From Xanthobacteraceae bacterium (GTDB lineage Bacteria; Pseudomonadota; Alphaproteobacteria; Rhizobiales; Xanthobacteraceae), in assembly GCA_004297465.1 (NCBI GenBank), contig SCUB01000001.1, positions 682,001 through 746,000 of the forward strand: a DNA stretch of 64,000 nucleotides. Reading direction: 5' to 3'. The translations under genes were made by a program, and so were the position numbers. Below the pieces are notes generated by a model that saw only the letters and a list, made by a program, of their open reading frames with translations, had not been told where the DNA came from and ran no database searches. This document shows positions 49,508-59,647 of this stretch, piece after piece. Numbering within the stretch: the first letter of the stretch is position 1; the number at the start of each line of letters is the position of its first letter.

Positions 49508-51115
49508 CTACATCCTGAACAGGCCGAACCGCGTCGGCTCGACCGGCGCGTTGGCCGCGGCCGACAGCGCCAGGCCAAGCACCTGCCGCGTGTCGGCCGG
49601 ATCGATGATGCCGTCGTCCCACAGCCGCGCCGTGGCGTAATACGGATGGCCCTGGGTTTCATACTGGGCGCGGATCGGTTGCCTGAACGCCTCCTCTTCC
49701 TCGGCCGTCCAGGTGCCGCCCTTGGCCTCGATGTTGTCCCGCCGCAGCATGCTGAGCACGGTGGCGGCCTGTTCGCCGCCCATCACCGAGACGCGCGCGT
49801 TCGGCCAGATCCACAGGAAGCGCGGGCTGTAGGCGCGGCCGCACATGCCGTAATTGCCGGCGCCGTGCGAGCCGCCGATGATGACCGTGAACTTCGGCAC
49901 CGCGGCGGTCGCCACCGCCGTCACCATCTTGGCGCCGTCGCGCGCGATGCCGCCGGCCTCGTATTTCTTGCCGACCATGAAGCCGGTGACGTTCTGCAGG
50001 AACAGCAGCGGAATGTCGCGCTGGCAGCAAAGCTCGATGAAATGCGCGCCCTTGAGCGCGCTCTCCGAAAACAGGATGCCGTTGTTGGCGAGGATGCCGA
50101 CCGGAAAGCCCCAGATGTGGGCGAAGCCGCACACCAGCGTCTGGCCGTACAGCTTCTTGAACTCGTCGAACTCGGAGGCGTCGACCAGCCGGGCGATAAC
50201 CTCGCGCACGTCATAGGGCTTGCGGCCGTCGGCCGGCACGATGCCGTAGATGTCCTCGGCGGGATAGAGCGGATCGCGCGGGCTGCGCCAGGCCGCATCG
50301 GCGCGCTGCGCGGGTTTGAGCGTGGTCACGATGCGGCGCGCGATGCCGATGGCGTGGGCGTCGTCGAGCGCGTAATGGTCGGTGACGCCGGAATGGCGGC
50401 TGTGCACGTCGGCGCCGCCCAATTCCTCGGCGGTCACCTCTTCGCCGGTGGCGGCCTTGACCAGCGGCGGGCCGCCGAGAAAAATGGTGCCCTGGTTGCG
50501 CACGATGATGCTCTCGTCGGCCATCGCCGGCACGTAGGCGCCGCCCGCCGTGCACGAGCCCATGACGATGGCGATCTGCGGAATGCCGAGCGCCGACATC
50601 TGCGCCTGATTGTAGAAGATGCGGCCGAAGTGGCGCTCGTCGGGGAACACCTCGTCCTGGGTCGGCAGGTTGGCGCCGCCGGAATCGACCAGGTAGACGC
50701 AGGGCAGATGGTTCTGCCGCGCCATGTCCTGCGCGCGCAGGTGCTTCTTCACGGTGAGCGGATAATAGCTGCCACCCTTGATGGTGGCGTCATTGGCGAT
50801 GATCATGCACTCGCGACCGGCGACGCGCCCGACGCCGGTGACGACGCTGGCCGAATGCACGTCGCCGCCGTAGAGCCCGTAGGCCGCGAGCGGCGACAGT
50901 TCGAGGAACGCGGTGCCGGGATCGATCAGGAGATCGATACGGTCACGCGCCAGGAGCTTGCCGCGCGCGACGTGCTTTTCGCGCGACGCCTTGCCGCCGC
51001 CAACGAAGGCGGCGATGAGCTTCGCGCGCAGATCGGCGGTAAGCACGGCATAGGCCGCGACGTTACGGGTAAAATCAGGAGCGTGACGATCGATCTTGGT
51101 CGGCAGCACGTGCAT
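49508..51115 (-). CDS. mccB: 3-methylcrotonyl-CoA carboxylase, carboxyltransferase beta subunit (535 aa)
   Basis: Two crotonase-like halves with [62 protein letters not shown] and [32 protein letters not shown] are those of MCC beta. First gene of the leucine operon, divergent from a TetR regulator. Confidence 0.93.
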   Translation of the reverse strand: MHVLPTKIDRHAPDFTRNVAAYAVLTADLRAKLIAAFVGGGKASREKHVARGKLLARDRIDLLIDPGTAFLELSPLAAYGLYGGDVHSASVVTGVGRVAGRECMIIANDATIKGGSYYPLTVKKHLRAQDMARQNHLPCVYLVDSGGANLPTQDEVFPDERHFGRIFYNQAQMSALGIPQIAIVMGSCTAGGAYVPAMADESIIVRNQGTIFLGGPPLVKAATGEEVTAEELGGADVHSRHSGVTDHYALDDAHAIGIARRIVTTLKPAQRADAAWRSPRDPLYPAEDIYGIVPADGRKPYDVREVIARLVDASEFDEFKKLYGQTLVCGFAHIWGFPVGILANNGILFSESALKGAHFIELCCQRDIPLLFLQNVTGFMVGKKYEAGGIARDGAKMVTAVATAAVPKFTVIIGGSHGAGNYGMCGRAYSPRFLWIWPNARVSVMGGEQAATVLSMLRRDNIEAKGGTWTAEEEEAFRQPIRAQYETQGHPYYATARLWDDGIIDPADTRQVLGLALSAAANAPVEPTRFGLFRM

Positions 51116-51183
51116 CGGGACGGATTCCGGGCGAAGGGGGCGATCCGGCGAACAAGGCCCTTGCCATGATAGCCGGAGCCGTT

Positions 51184-51203
51184 AAACTTACAAGCGTTCG
51201 TTT
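51184..51203. promoter_or_regulatory. Candidate TetR operator in the divergent promoter region
   Basis: An imperfect inverted repeat beginning AAAC and ending GTTT (12 of 20 positions symmetrical) lies between mccB and the TetR gene, in a locally AT-rich stretch. Position suits a shared operator; sequence support is weak. Confidence 0.25.
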
Positions 51204-51250
51204 TTATGCAAGGTTTCCCGCGCGGTCAGCCGCCCTCAGGACCTTTCGCC

Positions 51251-51961
51251 ATGGCCCGCAAGACCGGCGCTTCCGGCGCCGCCACCCTCAAGGCGATCCG
51301 CCAGGCCGGGCTCAAACTGATGGCCCAGCACGGCTACGAGGCCATGAGCCTGCGGCATCTGGCGGCCGAAGTCGGCATCCAGGCCGGTTCGCTGTACAAC
51401 CACATCGCCACCAAGCAGGAGCTTCTGGTCGGGCTGATCCGCGCGCACATGGAGGAACTGATCCGGGCGCTCGATGCCGCGCTCGACGGCCACGACGATC
51501 CGGCCGACCGGCTCCGGGCGTTCGTCGCGTTCCATGTCGGCACGCATCTGCTCAAGCGGCAGGAGGTCTATGTCAGCACCTTCGAACTGCGTGCGCTGGA
51601 GCGGACCAATTACGCCAAGGTGGTGCGGCTCAGGCGTCGTTACGAGCAACGGCTGACCCGCATCCTCGACGACGGCAAGGCGCGCCGCCGGTTCGTGTTC
51701 GACGATACGCGGGTGACGGCCTACGCCATCCTCGCCATGCTGACAGGCGTATGCACCTGGTACCGCCCGAAGGGCCGCCTCAGCCGGCAGGCCATCATCG
51801 ACATCCATACCCGGCTGGTGATGAAGGGTGTGGGCGTTAAATCCCGCGTCCGGACAGCCGCAAAGATCGGCGTCAAATCAGCTGCCAAGGCAAAGTCCGC
51901 GGCGGCGAAGGGGCGCGCCAAGCGACCGGCGCACAAGCCCCGCCCGGCGCGCGCGGCCTGA
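51251..51961 (+). CDS. TetR-family regulator of the leucine operon (236 aa)
   Basis: An N-terminal helix-turn-helix, AEVGIQAGSLYNHIATKQEL, is of TetR type. The C-terminal tail of about 40 residues is Lys/Ala-rich (KIGVKSAAKAKSAAAKG), an unusual basic extension. Divergent from mccB, so it probably represses leucine degradation and answers to an acyl-CoA. ATG 51251 with AGGA was preferred to 51206. Confidence 0.85.
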   Translation: MARKTGASGAATLKAIRQAGLKLMAQHGYEAMSLRHLAAEVGIQAGSLYNHIATKQELLVGLIRAHMEELIRALDAALDGHDDPADRLRAFVAFHVGTHLLKRQEVYVSTFELRALERTNYAKVVRLRRRYEQRLTRILDDGKARRRFVFDDTRVTAYAILAMLTGVCTWYRPKGRLSRQAIIDIHTRLVMKGVGVKSRVRTAAKIGVKSAAKAKSAAAKGRAKRPAHKPRPARAA

Positions 51962-51974
51962 TGGTCTCGGAAAA

Positions 51975-52280
51975 TCAGTGCGTCCAGGGCTCGGAGCGGC
52001 GGGTGATGAAGTTGTCCGAATAGGACGCCTTGCGGCGGGCCGGTTCGTTCGGTTCGAACACCTGATAGGCGATGCCGTTACGATGGCAGTAGGCCTCGGC
52101 CGCCTCGCGGCTGTCGAAGCGCAGCGTGAGCTGCTGCTTCATGTCGCCGGAGCTGGTCCAGCCCATCAGCGGCTCGACCACGCGCGGCTGCTCGAGTTCA
52201 TGCACCACAACCCAATCCTTGGTCTTGGCGGTGCCCGATTGCATGGCGTTCTTGGCCGGACGGTAGATGCGCGCAGTCAT
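51975..52280 (-). CDS. NDUFS4-like complex I accessory protein (101 aa)
   Basis: MTARIYRPAKNAMQSGTAKT, EPLMGWTSSGDMKQQLTLRFDSREAAEAYC and YSDNFITRRSEPWTH are the signature of the 'ETC complex I subunit conserved region', the 18-kDa subunit of NADH:quinone oxidoreductase in alphaproteobacteria and mitochondria. Encoded alone, away from nuo genes, as usual. Confidence 0.9.
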   Translation of the reverse strand: MTARIYRPAKNAMQSGTAKTKDWVVVHELEQPRVVEPLMGWTSSGDMKQQLTLRFDSREAAEAYCHRNGIAYQVFEPNEPARRKASYSDNFITRRSEPWTH

Positions 52281-52404
52281 GATGGTCGTCTGCCCCAGGG
52301 TTTCGAGGTGCCGGCATGGGCCGCCGGCGACTTTCAGCCTTCGTCTATACCAATCCTGTTCACGAAACCAACCCCCGCCGGGCCGAGGCCCGAAGAACGG
52401 AGGC

Positions 52405-52481
52405 TGGTCGGGGCAGCAGGATTTGAACCTGCGACCTGCAGTACCCAAAACTGCCGCGCTACCAGGCTGCGCTATACCCCG
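52405..52481 (-). tRNA. tRNA-Pro (anticodon TGG)
   Basis: Acceptor CGGGGTA pairs with TGCCCCG; anticodon stem GCAGT/ACTGC encloses TTTGGGT, giving TGG; T-arm GGTTCAAATCC; CCA encoded at the 3' end (complement of 52405-52407). Confidence 0.95.
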
Positions 52482-52570
52482 CCGCCGGCCGGAAAAAGCC
52501 GGAAATCGCCCCGTCGATACACGCTTCCCCGGCCCCCAGCAAGGCGGACAAGCCCCCGTGGGCGGCAGGA

Positions 52571-53059
52571 TTACGGCCGGAACAGGCCGGCGGCAACGCG
52601 GTCGCCGGGCGCGATGCCGTATTTGCGCGCGGTGCCGCCCACCACCTCCAGCACAGCCCGGACCGGCCCGTTCGATGAGATGATGCGCGTCGATTCCGGC
52701 ACGGTGTTCTCGGCGATGCGGTGGATGCGGCCGTCGGCCCTGATGAAGATCATGTCGAGCGAGACATAGGTGTTCTTCATCCACATCGAGACTTCCTGCT
52801 CGGGCGAGAAGTCGAACAGCATGCCGCGGCCTTCCGGCAGCTCGCGGCGATACATCAGCCCGCGCGCCCGCTCCTCGTCGCTGCGCGCCATTTCCACGGC
52901 GAACACGTGGACGCCCGAGTGGGTGACGATTTCGACCGTCTCGAGTCCGGCGGCGCGAGCGGCTGCCGGCAGCAAGATGGCAAAAGCCAGGGCGGCAATG
53001 GCGGCAATCCGGGCAAGCGCCCGGTTGAGACCCATCCCGGTTCGGATCGTCAGAGCCAT
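52571..53059 (-). CDS. DUF192 family exported protein (162 aa)
   Basis: A signal peptide (cut near ARA-AG) is followed by the DUF192 pattern: VEMARSDEERARGLMYRRELPEGRGMLFDF, MWMKNTYVSLDMIFI, VLEVVGGTARKYGI. The fold is known in several small bacterial and archaeal proteins; function unproved. Confidence 0.88.
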   Translation of the reverse strand: MALTIRTGMGLNRALARIAAIAALAFAILLPAAARAAGLETVEIVTHSGVHVFAVEMARSDEERARGLMYRRELPEGRGMLFDFSPEQEVSMWMKNTYVSLDMIFIRADGRIHRIAENTVPESTRIISSNGPVRAVLEVVGGTARKYGIAPGDRVAAGLFRP

Positions 53060-53231
53060 GATGTCATTCCCGCCAGTCCCCGCGAGGGCAAAATCCGGCA
53101 TGCCTGATCCGGCACGCCCAGGCCCGCCGCCGTTGCAGACTGGATGCAGAATAATGATGACATGGGAAAGGCAAGCGCAACGCGTCGCCGTCGCGGCTTG
53201 TTCGGTTCGGGCTTGTTTAATTCCGGCGGGT

Positions 53232-53975
53232 TCAGTGCGAGGACGGGCCGAGCGGGCCGGTTTCGGGGTGGATCTCCGCCGCCATCATGCCCTTGGAGCC
53301 GGGCCCGAAGCGGACCAGCACATACTGACCGGGCCGCAACTCGGCCATGCCGCAGCGGCGTAGCGTTTCCATGTGCACGAAGATGTCCGGCGTGCCGTCG
53401 CCTCTGGTCAGAAAGCCGAAACCGCGCAGGCGGTTGAACCATTTCACCTGCGCCCGCTCCAGGCCGCTGGTGGCCGTCACCGTGACATGGGTGCGTGGCG
53501 GCAGCATCTGCGCCGGGTGGATGGCGGTGGATTCGTCCATCGACAGGATGCGGAAGGCCTGATAGCCGCGGTGGCGGCGCAGCACCTCGCACACCACGCG
53601 GGCGCCTTCATAGGCGGTCTGGTAGCCGTCGCGGCGCAGGCAGGTCACGTGCAGCAGAATGTCGGGCAGCCCGCCGTTGTCTGGAACGATGAAGCCGTAG
53701 CCCTTCGAGGCGTCGAACCATTTGATGGCGCCGCTGACCTCGATCAGGCTCTCGGCGACTTCGGTGCCGAGCGCGGCGCTGTCATGGCCAAGGCCGGAAT
53801 TGCGCGGGTTGAACGTGACCGCCCCCACCGCCTGCTCGCCGACCATGCCCAGCGATCCGCCAAGCTGCCCCGTCAACTGGCCTGCGAAAGATTCGGGAGC
53901 CGTGCGCCCGAACACCGGCATGTCGCCGGAGACCGTCATTCCAGGCTTTTTCGACTCGAATGCGTCCGACCCCAT
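53232..53975 (-). CDS. Double cold-shock-domain protein (247 aa)
   Basis: Two cold-shock domains: [20 protein letters not shown] (about residues 82-147) and [20 protein letters not shown] (about 175-240), both with RNP-like aromatic residues. It binds single-stranded RNA or DNA. A start at 53939 is possible; the first 80 residues are low complexity. Confidence 0.85.
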   Translation of the reverse strand: MGSDAFESKKPGMTVSGDMPVFGRTAPESFAGQLTGQLGGSLGMVGEQAVGAVTFNPRNSGLGHDSAALGTEVAESLIEVSGAIKWFDASKGYGFIVPDNGGLPDILLHVTCLRRDGYQTAYEGARVVCEVLRRHRGYQAFRILSMDESTAIHPAQMLPPRTHVTVTATSGLERAQVKWFNRLRGFGFLTRGDGTPDIFVHMETLRRCGMAELRPGQYVLVRFGPGSKGMMAAEIHPETGPLGPSSH

Positions 53976-54149
53976 TACCCCGGATCCCGTCCGTCGCGCG
54001 ACCACATCACTCACCCTGCACGATCCAGCACGACCTGCTTGATCGCGCATGGCACCACAGCGCGAATCTGATGCTGTCAAGGATAACATTCCGATTCCTG
54101 CCGCAAAGAAGAAAATCGAATCGGCACGAAGCTATGAACAACCTTGCGA

Positions 54150-54911
54150 TCAGAAAGCCACAGCGGCGGCGAGGATGTCGCCGATGTCGTCATGAATCAC
54201 CAGGTCGGCGGTATCGTCATGGTCGGTCGAGTCACGATTGAGAATGACAAGCTTGGCGCCATTCTTCTTCGCCATCAGCGGAAACCCCGCCGCCGGCCAC
54301 ACCACCAGCGAGGAACCGACAGCGAGGAACAGGTCGCAGCCACGCGCCAGTTCCGCCGCGCGCGCCATGGCATCCTCCGGCATCGGCTGGCCGAATGAGA
54401 TAGTGGCCGTCTTGACCGGCCCGCCGCACTCCGGACAGGACGGCGCCACTCCGCCCGCCGCCTCGAAGCGCTCCCGTACCCAGTGCAGCATATGATGCCC
54501 GCCGCACTTCATGCACAGCGCATAGGTGGTGTTGCCATGCAGTTCGACGACGTCTGCGGGCTCGATGCCGGAGCGCTGGTGCAGATTGTCGATGTTCTGG
54601 GTCACCACCGCGGGCGCCTTGCCTCGCCGGTACAGTTCCGCCAGCGCCCGGTGGCCCCGCCCCGGCTCGGCGCGGGCGAAATACTCCTCCATGGCGAAGC
54701 GGCGCCGCCAGGCCTCGTCGCGCATCGCCTGGCTGGTCATGAAGGCATCGAACGGGATCGGCTGGTTCCGGCTCCACAGCCCGCCGGGCGAGCGGAAATC
54801 GGGGATGCCGCATTCGGTGGAAATGCCGGCGCCGGTGAACGGCACGATGACCCGCGCGGCCTCGATCATCGCCCGCAGCCGGCGAATGCGCCCGGTGCGC
54901 TCCGCCGTCAT
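54150..54911 (-). CDS. Sirtuin NAD-dependent protein deacylase (253 aa)
   Basis: Motifs IVPFTGAGISTECGIPDFRS, VTQNIDNLHQRSG, ELHGNTTYALC, the zinc CMKCGG..CPECGG pair, and AVGSSLVVWPAAGF are all present. It starts 5 bases after livM in the acyl-CoA synthetase/Liv operon, so it may remove acetyl or acyl groups from that synthetase, as sirtuins do for Acs-type enzymes. Confidence 0.92.
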   Translation of the reverse strand: MTAERTGRIRRLRAMIEAARVIVPFTGAGISTECGIPDFRSPGGLWSRNQPIPFDAFMTSQAMRDEAWRRRFAMEEYFARAEPGRGHRALAELYRRGKAPAVVTQNIDNLHQRSGIEPADVVELHGNTTYALCMKCGGHHMLHWVRERFEAAGGVAPSCPECGGPVKTATISFGQPMPEDAMARAAELARGCDLFLAVGSSLVVWPAAGFPLMAKKNGAKLVILNRDSTDHDDTADLVIHDDIGDILAAAVAF

Positions 54912-54915
54912 GGGA

Positions 54916-55911
54916 TCAATGGCCGCCGCCGGGCGGGCCGTTGGGCTTTTTACCGCCGAGCCAGGCGCCCAGCTCGCCAACGATGCCGCGCCGGAACAAC
55001 AGCACGCAGATCACGAAGAACGAGCCGATGATGACGCTCACCCACGGGCCGACCTTGTCGGCCAGTTCGTTCTGCAGCGTCACGATGACGCCGGCCCCGA
55101 TCACCGGCCCGAAAATGGTGCCGACGCCGCCGAGCAGCGTCATCAGCACCACCTCGCCGGACATGTGCCAGTGCGCGTCGGCGAGCGAAGCGAGCTGGAA
55201 CGTCAGCGCCTTGGCCGAGCCGGCAAGCCCCGACAGCGCCGCCGACATCACGAAGGCGCTGAGCTTGTAATAACCGACGTCGAAACCGAGCGAGATGGCG
55301 CGCGGCTCGTTCTCGCGGATGGCCTTGAGGATCTGCCCGAACGGCGAATGCACGGTGCGGTAGATGGCCAGCAGGCCGAGGAAGAAGATGGCGAACACCA
55401 CGTAATACATGGTGAGGTTGTCGGACAGGTTGATGATGCCGAACAGCCGGCCGCGCGGCACGCCTTGAAGGCCGTTCTCGCCACCGGTGAAGTTCAACTG
55501 CAGGCACAGGAAATACACCATCTGCGCCAGCGCCAGCGTGATCATGGCGAAGTAGATGCCGGCGCGGCGGATCGCCAGCGCGCCGATGACGAAGCCAAGC
55601 AGCGCCGCGCTCGCCATGCCGGCCAGAAGGCCCAGTTCCGGCGGCCAGCCCCATTCCTTGACCACATGGCCGCAGATATAGGCGGCGCCGCCGAAGAACG
55701 CTGCATGGCCAAACGACAAAAGCCCGCCATAGCCGAGCAGCAGGTTGAAGGCGCAGGCGAACAGCGCGAAGCACCACACCTTCATCAGGAAGGTCGGATA
55801 GAGGAACAGCGGTCCCAGCCCGCCGGCCACCAGCAGCGCGGCGAAGCCGAGGAAGGCGCGGTAATCGACCCTGCGGACGGCGTCCGGAGCAGTCATGGTT
55901 GTCATCGCCAT
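54916..55911 (-). CDS. livM: Branched-chain-type ABC transporter permease LivM (331 aa)
   Basis: Eight to ten hydrophobic segments and the motifs GHAAFFGGAAYICGHVVKEWG, AIRRAGIYFAMITLALAQM and ENEPRAISLGFDVGYYKLSAFV are typical of LivM. It pairs with LivH in the inner membrane. Confidence 0.92.
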   Translation of the reverse strand: MAMTTMTAPDAVRRVDYRAFLGFAALLVAGGLGPLFLYPTFLMKVWCFALFACAFNLLLGYGGLLSFGHAAFFGGAAYICGHVVKEWGWPPELGLLAGMASAALLGFVIGALAIRRAGIYFAMITLALAQMVYFLCLQLNFTGGENGLQGVPRGRLFGIINLSDNLTMYYVVFAIFFLGLLAIYRTVHSPFGQILKAIRENEPRAISLGFDVGYYKLSAFVMSAALSGLAGSAKALTFQLASLADAHWHMSGEVVLMTLLGGVGTIFGPVIGAGVIVTLQNELADKVGPWVSVIIGSFFVICVLLFRRGIVGELGAWLGGKKPNGPPGGGH

Positions 55912-55927
55912 TTGCCTGATTTGCTCC

Positions 55928-56806
55928 TCATGCCGCCTTGCCGAACAATCCCGCCGGACGCACCAGCAGCACGATGGCCATGATGACGAAGATCACCACG
56001 GCGGAAGCTTCGGGATAGATCAGCCGGGTAAACCCCTCGATGATGCCGAGGCTGACGCCGGAAATGATCGAGCCCATGATCGAACCCATGCCGCCGATCA
56101 CCACCACCGCGAACACCACGATGACGATATCCGACCCCATCACCGGATTGACCTGGAAGATCGGCGCCGCCAGCACGCCGGCGAAGGCCGCCAGCGCCAC
56201 GCCGAGACCGTAGGTCAGCGTGGTGAGCATCGGCACGTTGATGCCGAGCGCCTGCGCGATCGCCGCATTCTCGGTGCCGGCGCGCAGATATGCGCCGAGT
56301 TTGGTGCGTTCGATGATGAACCATACCGCGAAACACACCGTCAGCGCCGCGACGATGACCCATCCGCGATAATACGGCAGGAACATGAATCCGAGATTTA
56401 GCCCGCCCTGCAGCAGGTCGGGCACCGGATAGCTCTGCCCCGACACGCCATAGGCGTTGCGGAACAGCCCCTCGATGATGAGCGCGAGACCGAAGGTAAG
56501 CAGCAGGCCATAGAGATGATCGAGCCCCTTGAGGCGCCTGAGCAGCAGCACCTCGATCACCACGCCAAACACGCCCACGATCAGCGGCGAGAGGATCAGC
56601 GCCGGCCAGTAGCCGATGCCGAGGAAGGTCAGGCCGAAATAGGCCATGAACGCGCCCATCATGTAGAGCGCGCCGTGGGAAAAATTGACGATGTTGAGCA
56701 GGCCGAAAATGATCGCAAGGCCGAGGCTGAGGATGGCGTAGAACGAGCCGTTGATCAGCCCCACCAGCAGCTGGCCGAACAATGCCTGGGTGGAAAAATT
56801 GAACAT
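55928..56806 (-). CDS. livH: Branched-chain-type ABC transporter permease LivH (292 aa)
   Basis: LVGLINGSFYAILSLGLAIIFGLLNIVNFSHGALYMMGAF and RAGTENAAIAQALGINVPMLTTLTYGLG are LivH signatures. Second gene pair of the transporter, starting 88 bases after livK. Confidence 0.92.
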   Translation of the reverse strand: MFNFSTQALFGQLLVGLINGSFYAILSLGLAIIFGLLNIVNFSHGALYMMGAFMAYFGLTFLGIGYWPALILSPLIVGVFGVVIEVLLLRRLKGLDHLYGLLLTFGLALIIEGLFRNAYGVSGQSYPVPDLLQGGLNLGFMFLPYYRGWVIVAALTVCFAVWFIIERTKLGAYLRAGTENAAIAQALGINVPMLTTLTYGLGVALAAFAGVLAAPIFQVNPVMGSDIVIVVFAVVVIGGMGSIMGSIISGVSLGIIEGFTRLIYPEASAVVIFVIMAIVLLVRPAGLFGKAA

Positions 56807-56894
56807 CGCGCGCCTTTCGCGAAAACCGGGTCGCGCCGCTGGCCGCCGGCGCGGAAAGACCGGGCGGAGCCTGGGTGGCCCCGCCCGGAAGGTG

Positions 56895-58103
56895 TCACTT
56901 CTTGATGAGCGGACAGGTGCTCTTGTCGAGCGGCTGGAACGCCTTTTCCGCCGGAATGGTCGAGACGAGCTTGTAGTAGTCCCACGGCGCCTTCGATTCC
57001 TCCGGCTTCTTGACCTGGAACAGGTACATGTCGTGGACCATGCGGCCGTCGTCGCGGATCTTGCCGTTCTTGGCGAAGAAGTCGTTGATGGTCGCCGCCT
57101 TCATCGCCGCCATCACCTTAGCGGTGTCGTTGGTGCCGGCTTTCTTCACCGCCAGCAGGTACTGATAGGTCGATGAATACTGGCCGGCCTGCACCATGGT
57201 CGGCATCTTCTTGTTGAGGTCGAAGAAGCGCTTCGACCACGCCCGCGTTTCGTCGTTGAGATCCCAGTAGAAGGCTTCGGTCAGGTACATGCCCTGCGTC
57301 GCCTTGAGACCGAGCGCGTTGATGTCGGTGATGAAGACCAGCAGTCCGGCCAGCGACTGCTTCGGGGTGATGCCGAATTCCGCCGCCTGCTTGATTGAGT
57401 TGGTGGTGTCGGTGCCGGCATTGGCGAGCCCGATGATCTGCGCGCCGGAGGCCTGCGCCTTGAGCAGGAACGCCGAGAAGTCGGAACCGGGGAACGGATG
57501 GCGCGATGTGCCGAGCACCTTGCCGCCGTTGGCCACCACCACCGCCGCGGAGTCGGCCTCGAGCGCATGACCGAAGGCATAGTCGGCGGTCAGAAAGTAC
57601 CAGGTCTTGCCGTTGGGCTGGCTCGAAACCGCGCCGGCGGTGCCGTTGGCCAGCGAATAGGTATCGTAGGTGTAATGGATGGTGACGTCGTTGCACTCCT
57701 TGTTGGTGAGCGCGGTGGTGGCGGCGCCGTTGACGATCGCGATCTTGTTCTTCTCCTTGGCGATCTTGCTGGCGGCGAGCGCCGTCGAGGACGTCACGAG
57801 GTCGGTGACGAGATCGACGCCGTCCTTCTCGAACCATTCGCGCGCCTTGTTGGCGGCGATGTCGGCCTTGTTCTGGTGATCGGCCGAGACGACCTCGACC
57901 TTGAACGAGGGTTTCTCCTTGGCGATGAAATCATCGACCGCCATCTTGGTGGCCGATACCGAACCCTGACCCGAGAGGTCGGAATAGAGGCCGGACAGAT
58001 CGGTGAGGACGCCGATCCTGACGGTCTGGGGCGCCTGGGCGAAAGCCGAACCGCCGAGCGCCAGGCCGGCGACGGTGGCAAGCAGAACAGTCTTGCTGAG
58101 CAT
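56895..58103 (-). CDS. livK: ABC transporter substrate-binding protein, LivK family (402 aa)
   Basis: A signal peptide (cut after AFA-Q) is followed by a type I periplasmic-binding fold: VRIGVLTDLSGLYSDLSGQGSV, DHQNKADIAANKAREWFEKDGV, TWYFLTADYAFGHALEADS. Such Bradyrhizobium proteins bind diverse ligands, for example aromatic or organic acids, and the neighbouring acyl-CoA synthetase hints at a carboxylic acid rather than leucine. RBS GGGAGA. Confidence 0.9.
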   Translation of the reverse strand: MLSKTVLLATVAGLALGGSAFAQAPQTVRIGVLTDLSGLYSDLSGQGSVSATKMAVDDFIAKEKPSFKVEVVSADHQNKADIAANKAREWFEKDGVDLVTDLVTSSTALAASKIAKEKNKIAIVNGAATTALTNKECNDVTIHYTYDTYSLANGTAGAVSSQPNGKTWYFLTADYAFGHALEADSAAVVVANGGKVLGTSRHPFPGSDFSAFLLKAQASGAQIIGLANAGTDTTNSIKQAAEFGITPKQSLAGLLVFITDINALGLKATQGMYLTEAFYWDLNDETRAWSKRFFDLNKKMPTMVQAGQYSSTYQYLLAVKKAGTNDTAKVMAAMKAATINDFFAKNGKIRDDGRMVHDMYLFQVKKPEESKAPWDYYKLVSTIPAEKAFQPLDKSTCPLIKK

Positions 58104-58141
58104 TCTTATCTCCCTTGGTTGTTGGCGTTGCGGCGCGAGCC

Positions 58142-58849
58142 TCAAACACCGAGCAATTCGTTAAGTTTTCCCATCTTCGCTTCGAGTTCGTGATGAGCGA
58201 CTTCCATCACCACGTGCCCCTCTTCGATCACATAATGGCGGTCGGCCAGGGGTGCGGCAAACACGAAATTCTGCTCGGCAAGCAGCATGGTGTAGCCGAG
58301 CGACTTGAGCTTTCGCACAACCTCGCCGATGCGCTTGACGATGACAGGCGCGAGCCCCTCGGTGATCTCGTCGAGCACCAGGATGTCGGCGCCGGTGCGC
58401 AGCACGCGGGCAATCGCCAGCATCTGCTGCTCGCCGCCGGACAGCTTGGTGCCCGGACTGTTGCGGCGCTCCTTGAGGTTGGGGAACATCTCGAACAATT
58501 CGTCGATCGACAGCCCCTCGCCCCTGGCGCGCGGCGGCAGCGCGAGGTTTTCCTCGGTCGAAAGCGTCGAGAAGATGCCACGCTCCTCCGGACACCAGCC
58601 GACGCCGAGCCGGGCGATGCGGTGCGGCGGCATGCCGATGGTTTCCTGCCCGGCGATCCTGATCGAGCCGACGCGGCGCCCCACCAGCCCCATAATCGAG
58701 CGAATGGTGCTGGAGCGCCCCGAGCCGTTGCGGCCGAGGAGCGTCACCAACTCGCCGCGGCGGACATGGATGTCGATGCCGTGCAGCACGTGGGACTCGC
58801 CGTAATAGGCATGCAGTCCTGAAATCTCGAGCGCGTTATCCGTCGTCAT
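58142..58849 (-). CDS. livF: ABC transporter ATPase LivF, with altered Walker A (235 aa)
   Basis: Signature LSGGEQQMLAIARVL and Walker B DILVLDEITEGLAP are normal. Walker A reads GRNGSGRSST: Arg replaces the invariant Lys. LivG next to it has a normal Walker A, so the heterodimer would keep one canonical site. The codon is CGC, so no single-base error turns it into Lys. Confidence 0.9.
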   Translation of the reverse strand: MTTDNALEISGLHAYYGESHVLHGIDIHVRRGELVTLLGRNGSGRSSTIRSIMGLVGRRVGSIRIAGQETIGMPPHRIARLGVGWCPEERGIFSTLSTEENLALPPRARGEGLSIDELFEMFPNLKERRNSPGTKLSGGEQQMLAIARVLRTGADILVLDEITEGLAPVIVKRIGEVVRKLKSLGYTMLLAEQNFVFAAPLADRHYVIEEGHVVMEVAHHELEAKMGKLNELLGV

Positions 58850-59598
58850 GCGGCTTGCCCCACATAGGCTTCGAGCACGGCGGGATTCTTCGAGACTTCC
58901 TGATACGAGCCCTCGGCCAGCACCTGTCCGCGCTGCAGCACGGTAATGCGGTCGCACAGATTGGCGACCACGCGCATGTTGTGCTCGACCATCAGGATGG
59001 TGCGGTTGGCCGAGACCTTGCGGATCAGTCCGACCACGCGGTCGATGTCCTCATGGCCCATGCCCTGGGTCGGCTCGTCGAGCAGCATCAGTTCGGGATC
59101 GAGCGCCAGCGTGGTGGCGATCTCGAGCGCGCGCTTGCGGCCATAGGGAAGTTCAGCCGCCACCGCATCGACGAAGCTGGTCAGGTCGACTTGCCGCAGC
59201 AATTCCATGGCCTGATCGTTGAAGGCGTCGAGACAGCGCATCGAACGCCAGAACTGCGTCGCCACGTTGGCCTTGCGCTGCAGGCCGACGCGCACGTTGT
59301 CGAGCACGGAAAGATGCGGGAACGTCGCCGAGATCTGGAACGAGCGCACCAACCCGCGCCGCGCGGTCTCCGCCGGGCGCTCGTGGGTGATGTCGACGCC
59401 GTTGAAGACGATCCTGCCCCGGGTCGGCGGCAGGAACTTGGTCACCAGGTTGAATACGGTGGTCTTGCCGGCGCCGTTGGGACCGATCAGGGCGTGGATC
59501 GCGCCGCGCCTGACATTCAGGTTGACGTTCTCGACGGCGGTGAAGCCCGCGAACACCTTCTGCAACCCGGTGCATTCGAGGATATAGTCTTCCGCCAT
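58846..59598 (-). CDS. livG: ABC transporter ATPase LivG (250 aa)
   Basis: Walker A GPNGAGKTTVFN, Walker B LMLLDEPTQGM and the LivG-specific RGLVRSFQISATFPHLSVLDNV are present. The stop overlaps the livF start as ATGA. Energises the transporter with LivF. Confidence 0.92.
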   Translation of the reverse strand: MAEDYILECTGLQKVFAGFTAVENVNLNVRRGAIHALIGPNGAGKTTVFNLVTKFLPPTRGRIVFNGVDITHERPAETARRGLVRSFQISATFPHLSVLDNVRVGLQRKANVATQFWRSMRCLDAFNDQAMELLRQVDLTSFVDAVAAELPYGRKRALEIATTLALDPELMLLDEPTQGMGHEDIDRVVGLIRKVSANRTILMVEHNMRVVANLCDRITVLQRGQVLAEGSYQEVSKNPAVLEAYVGQAA

Positions 59599-59647
59599 TC
59601 AACAGGTCCGTTGGTTCGAGAACAGACGTCGGGAGACGGTCAAAAGA

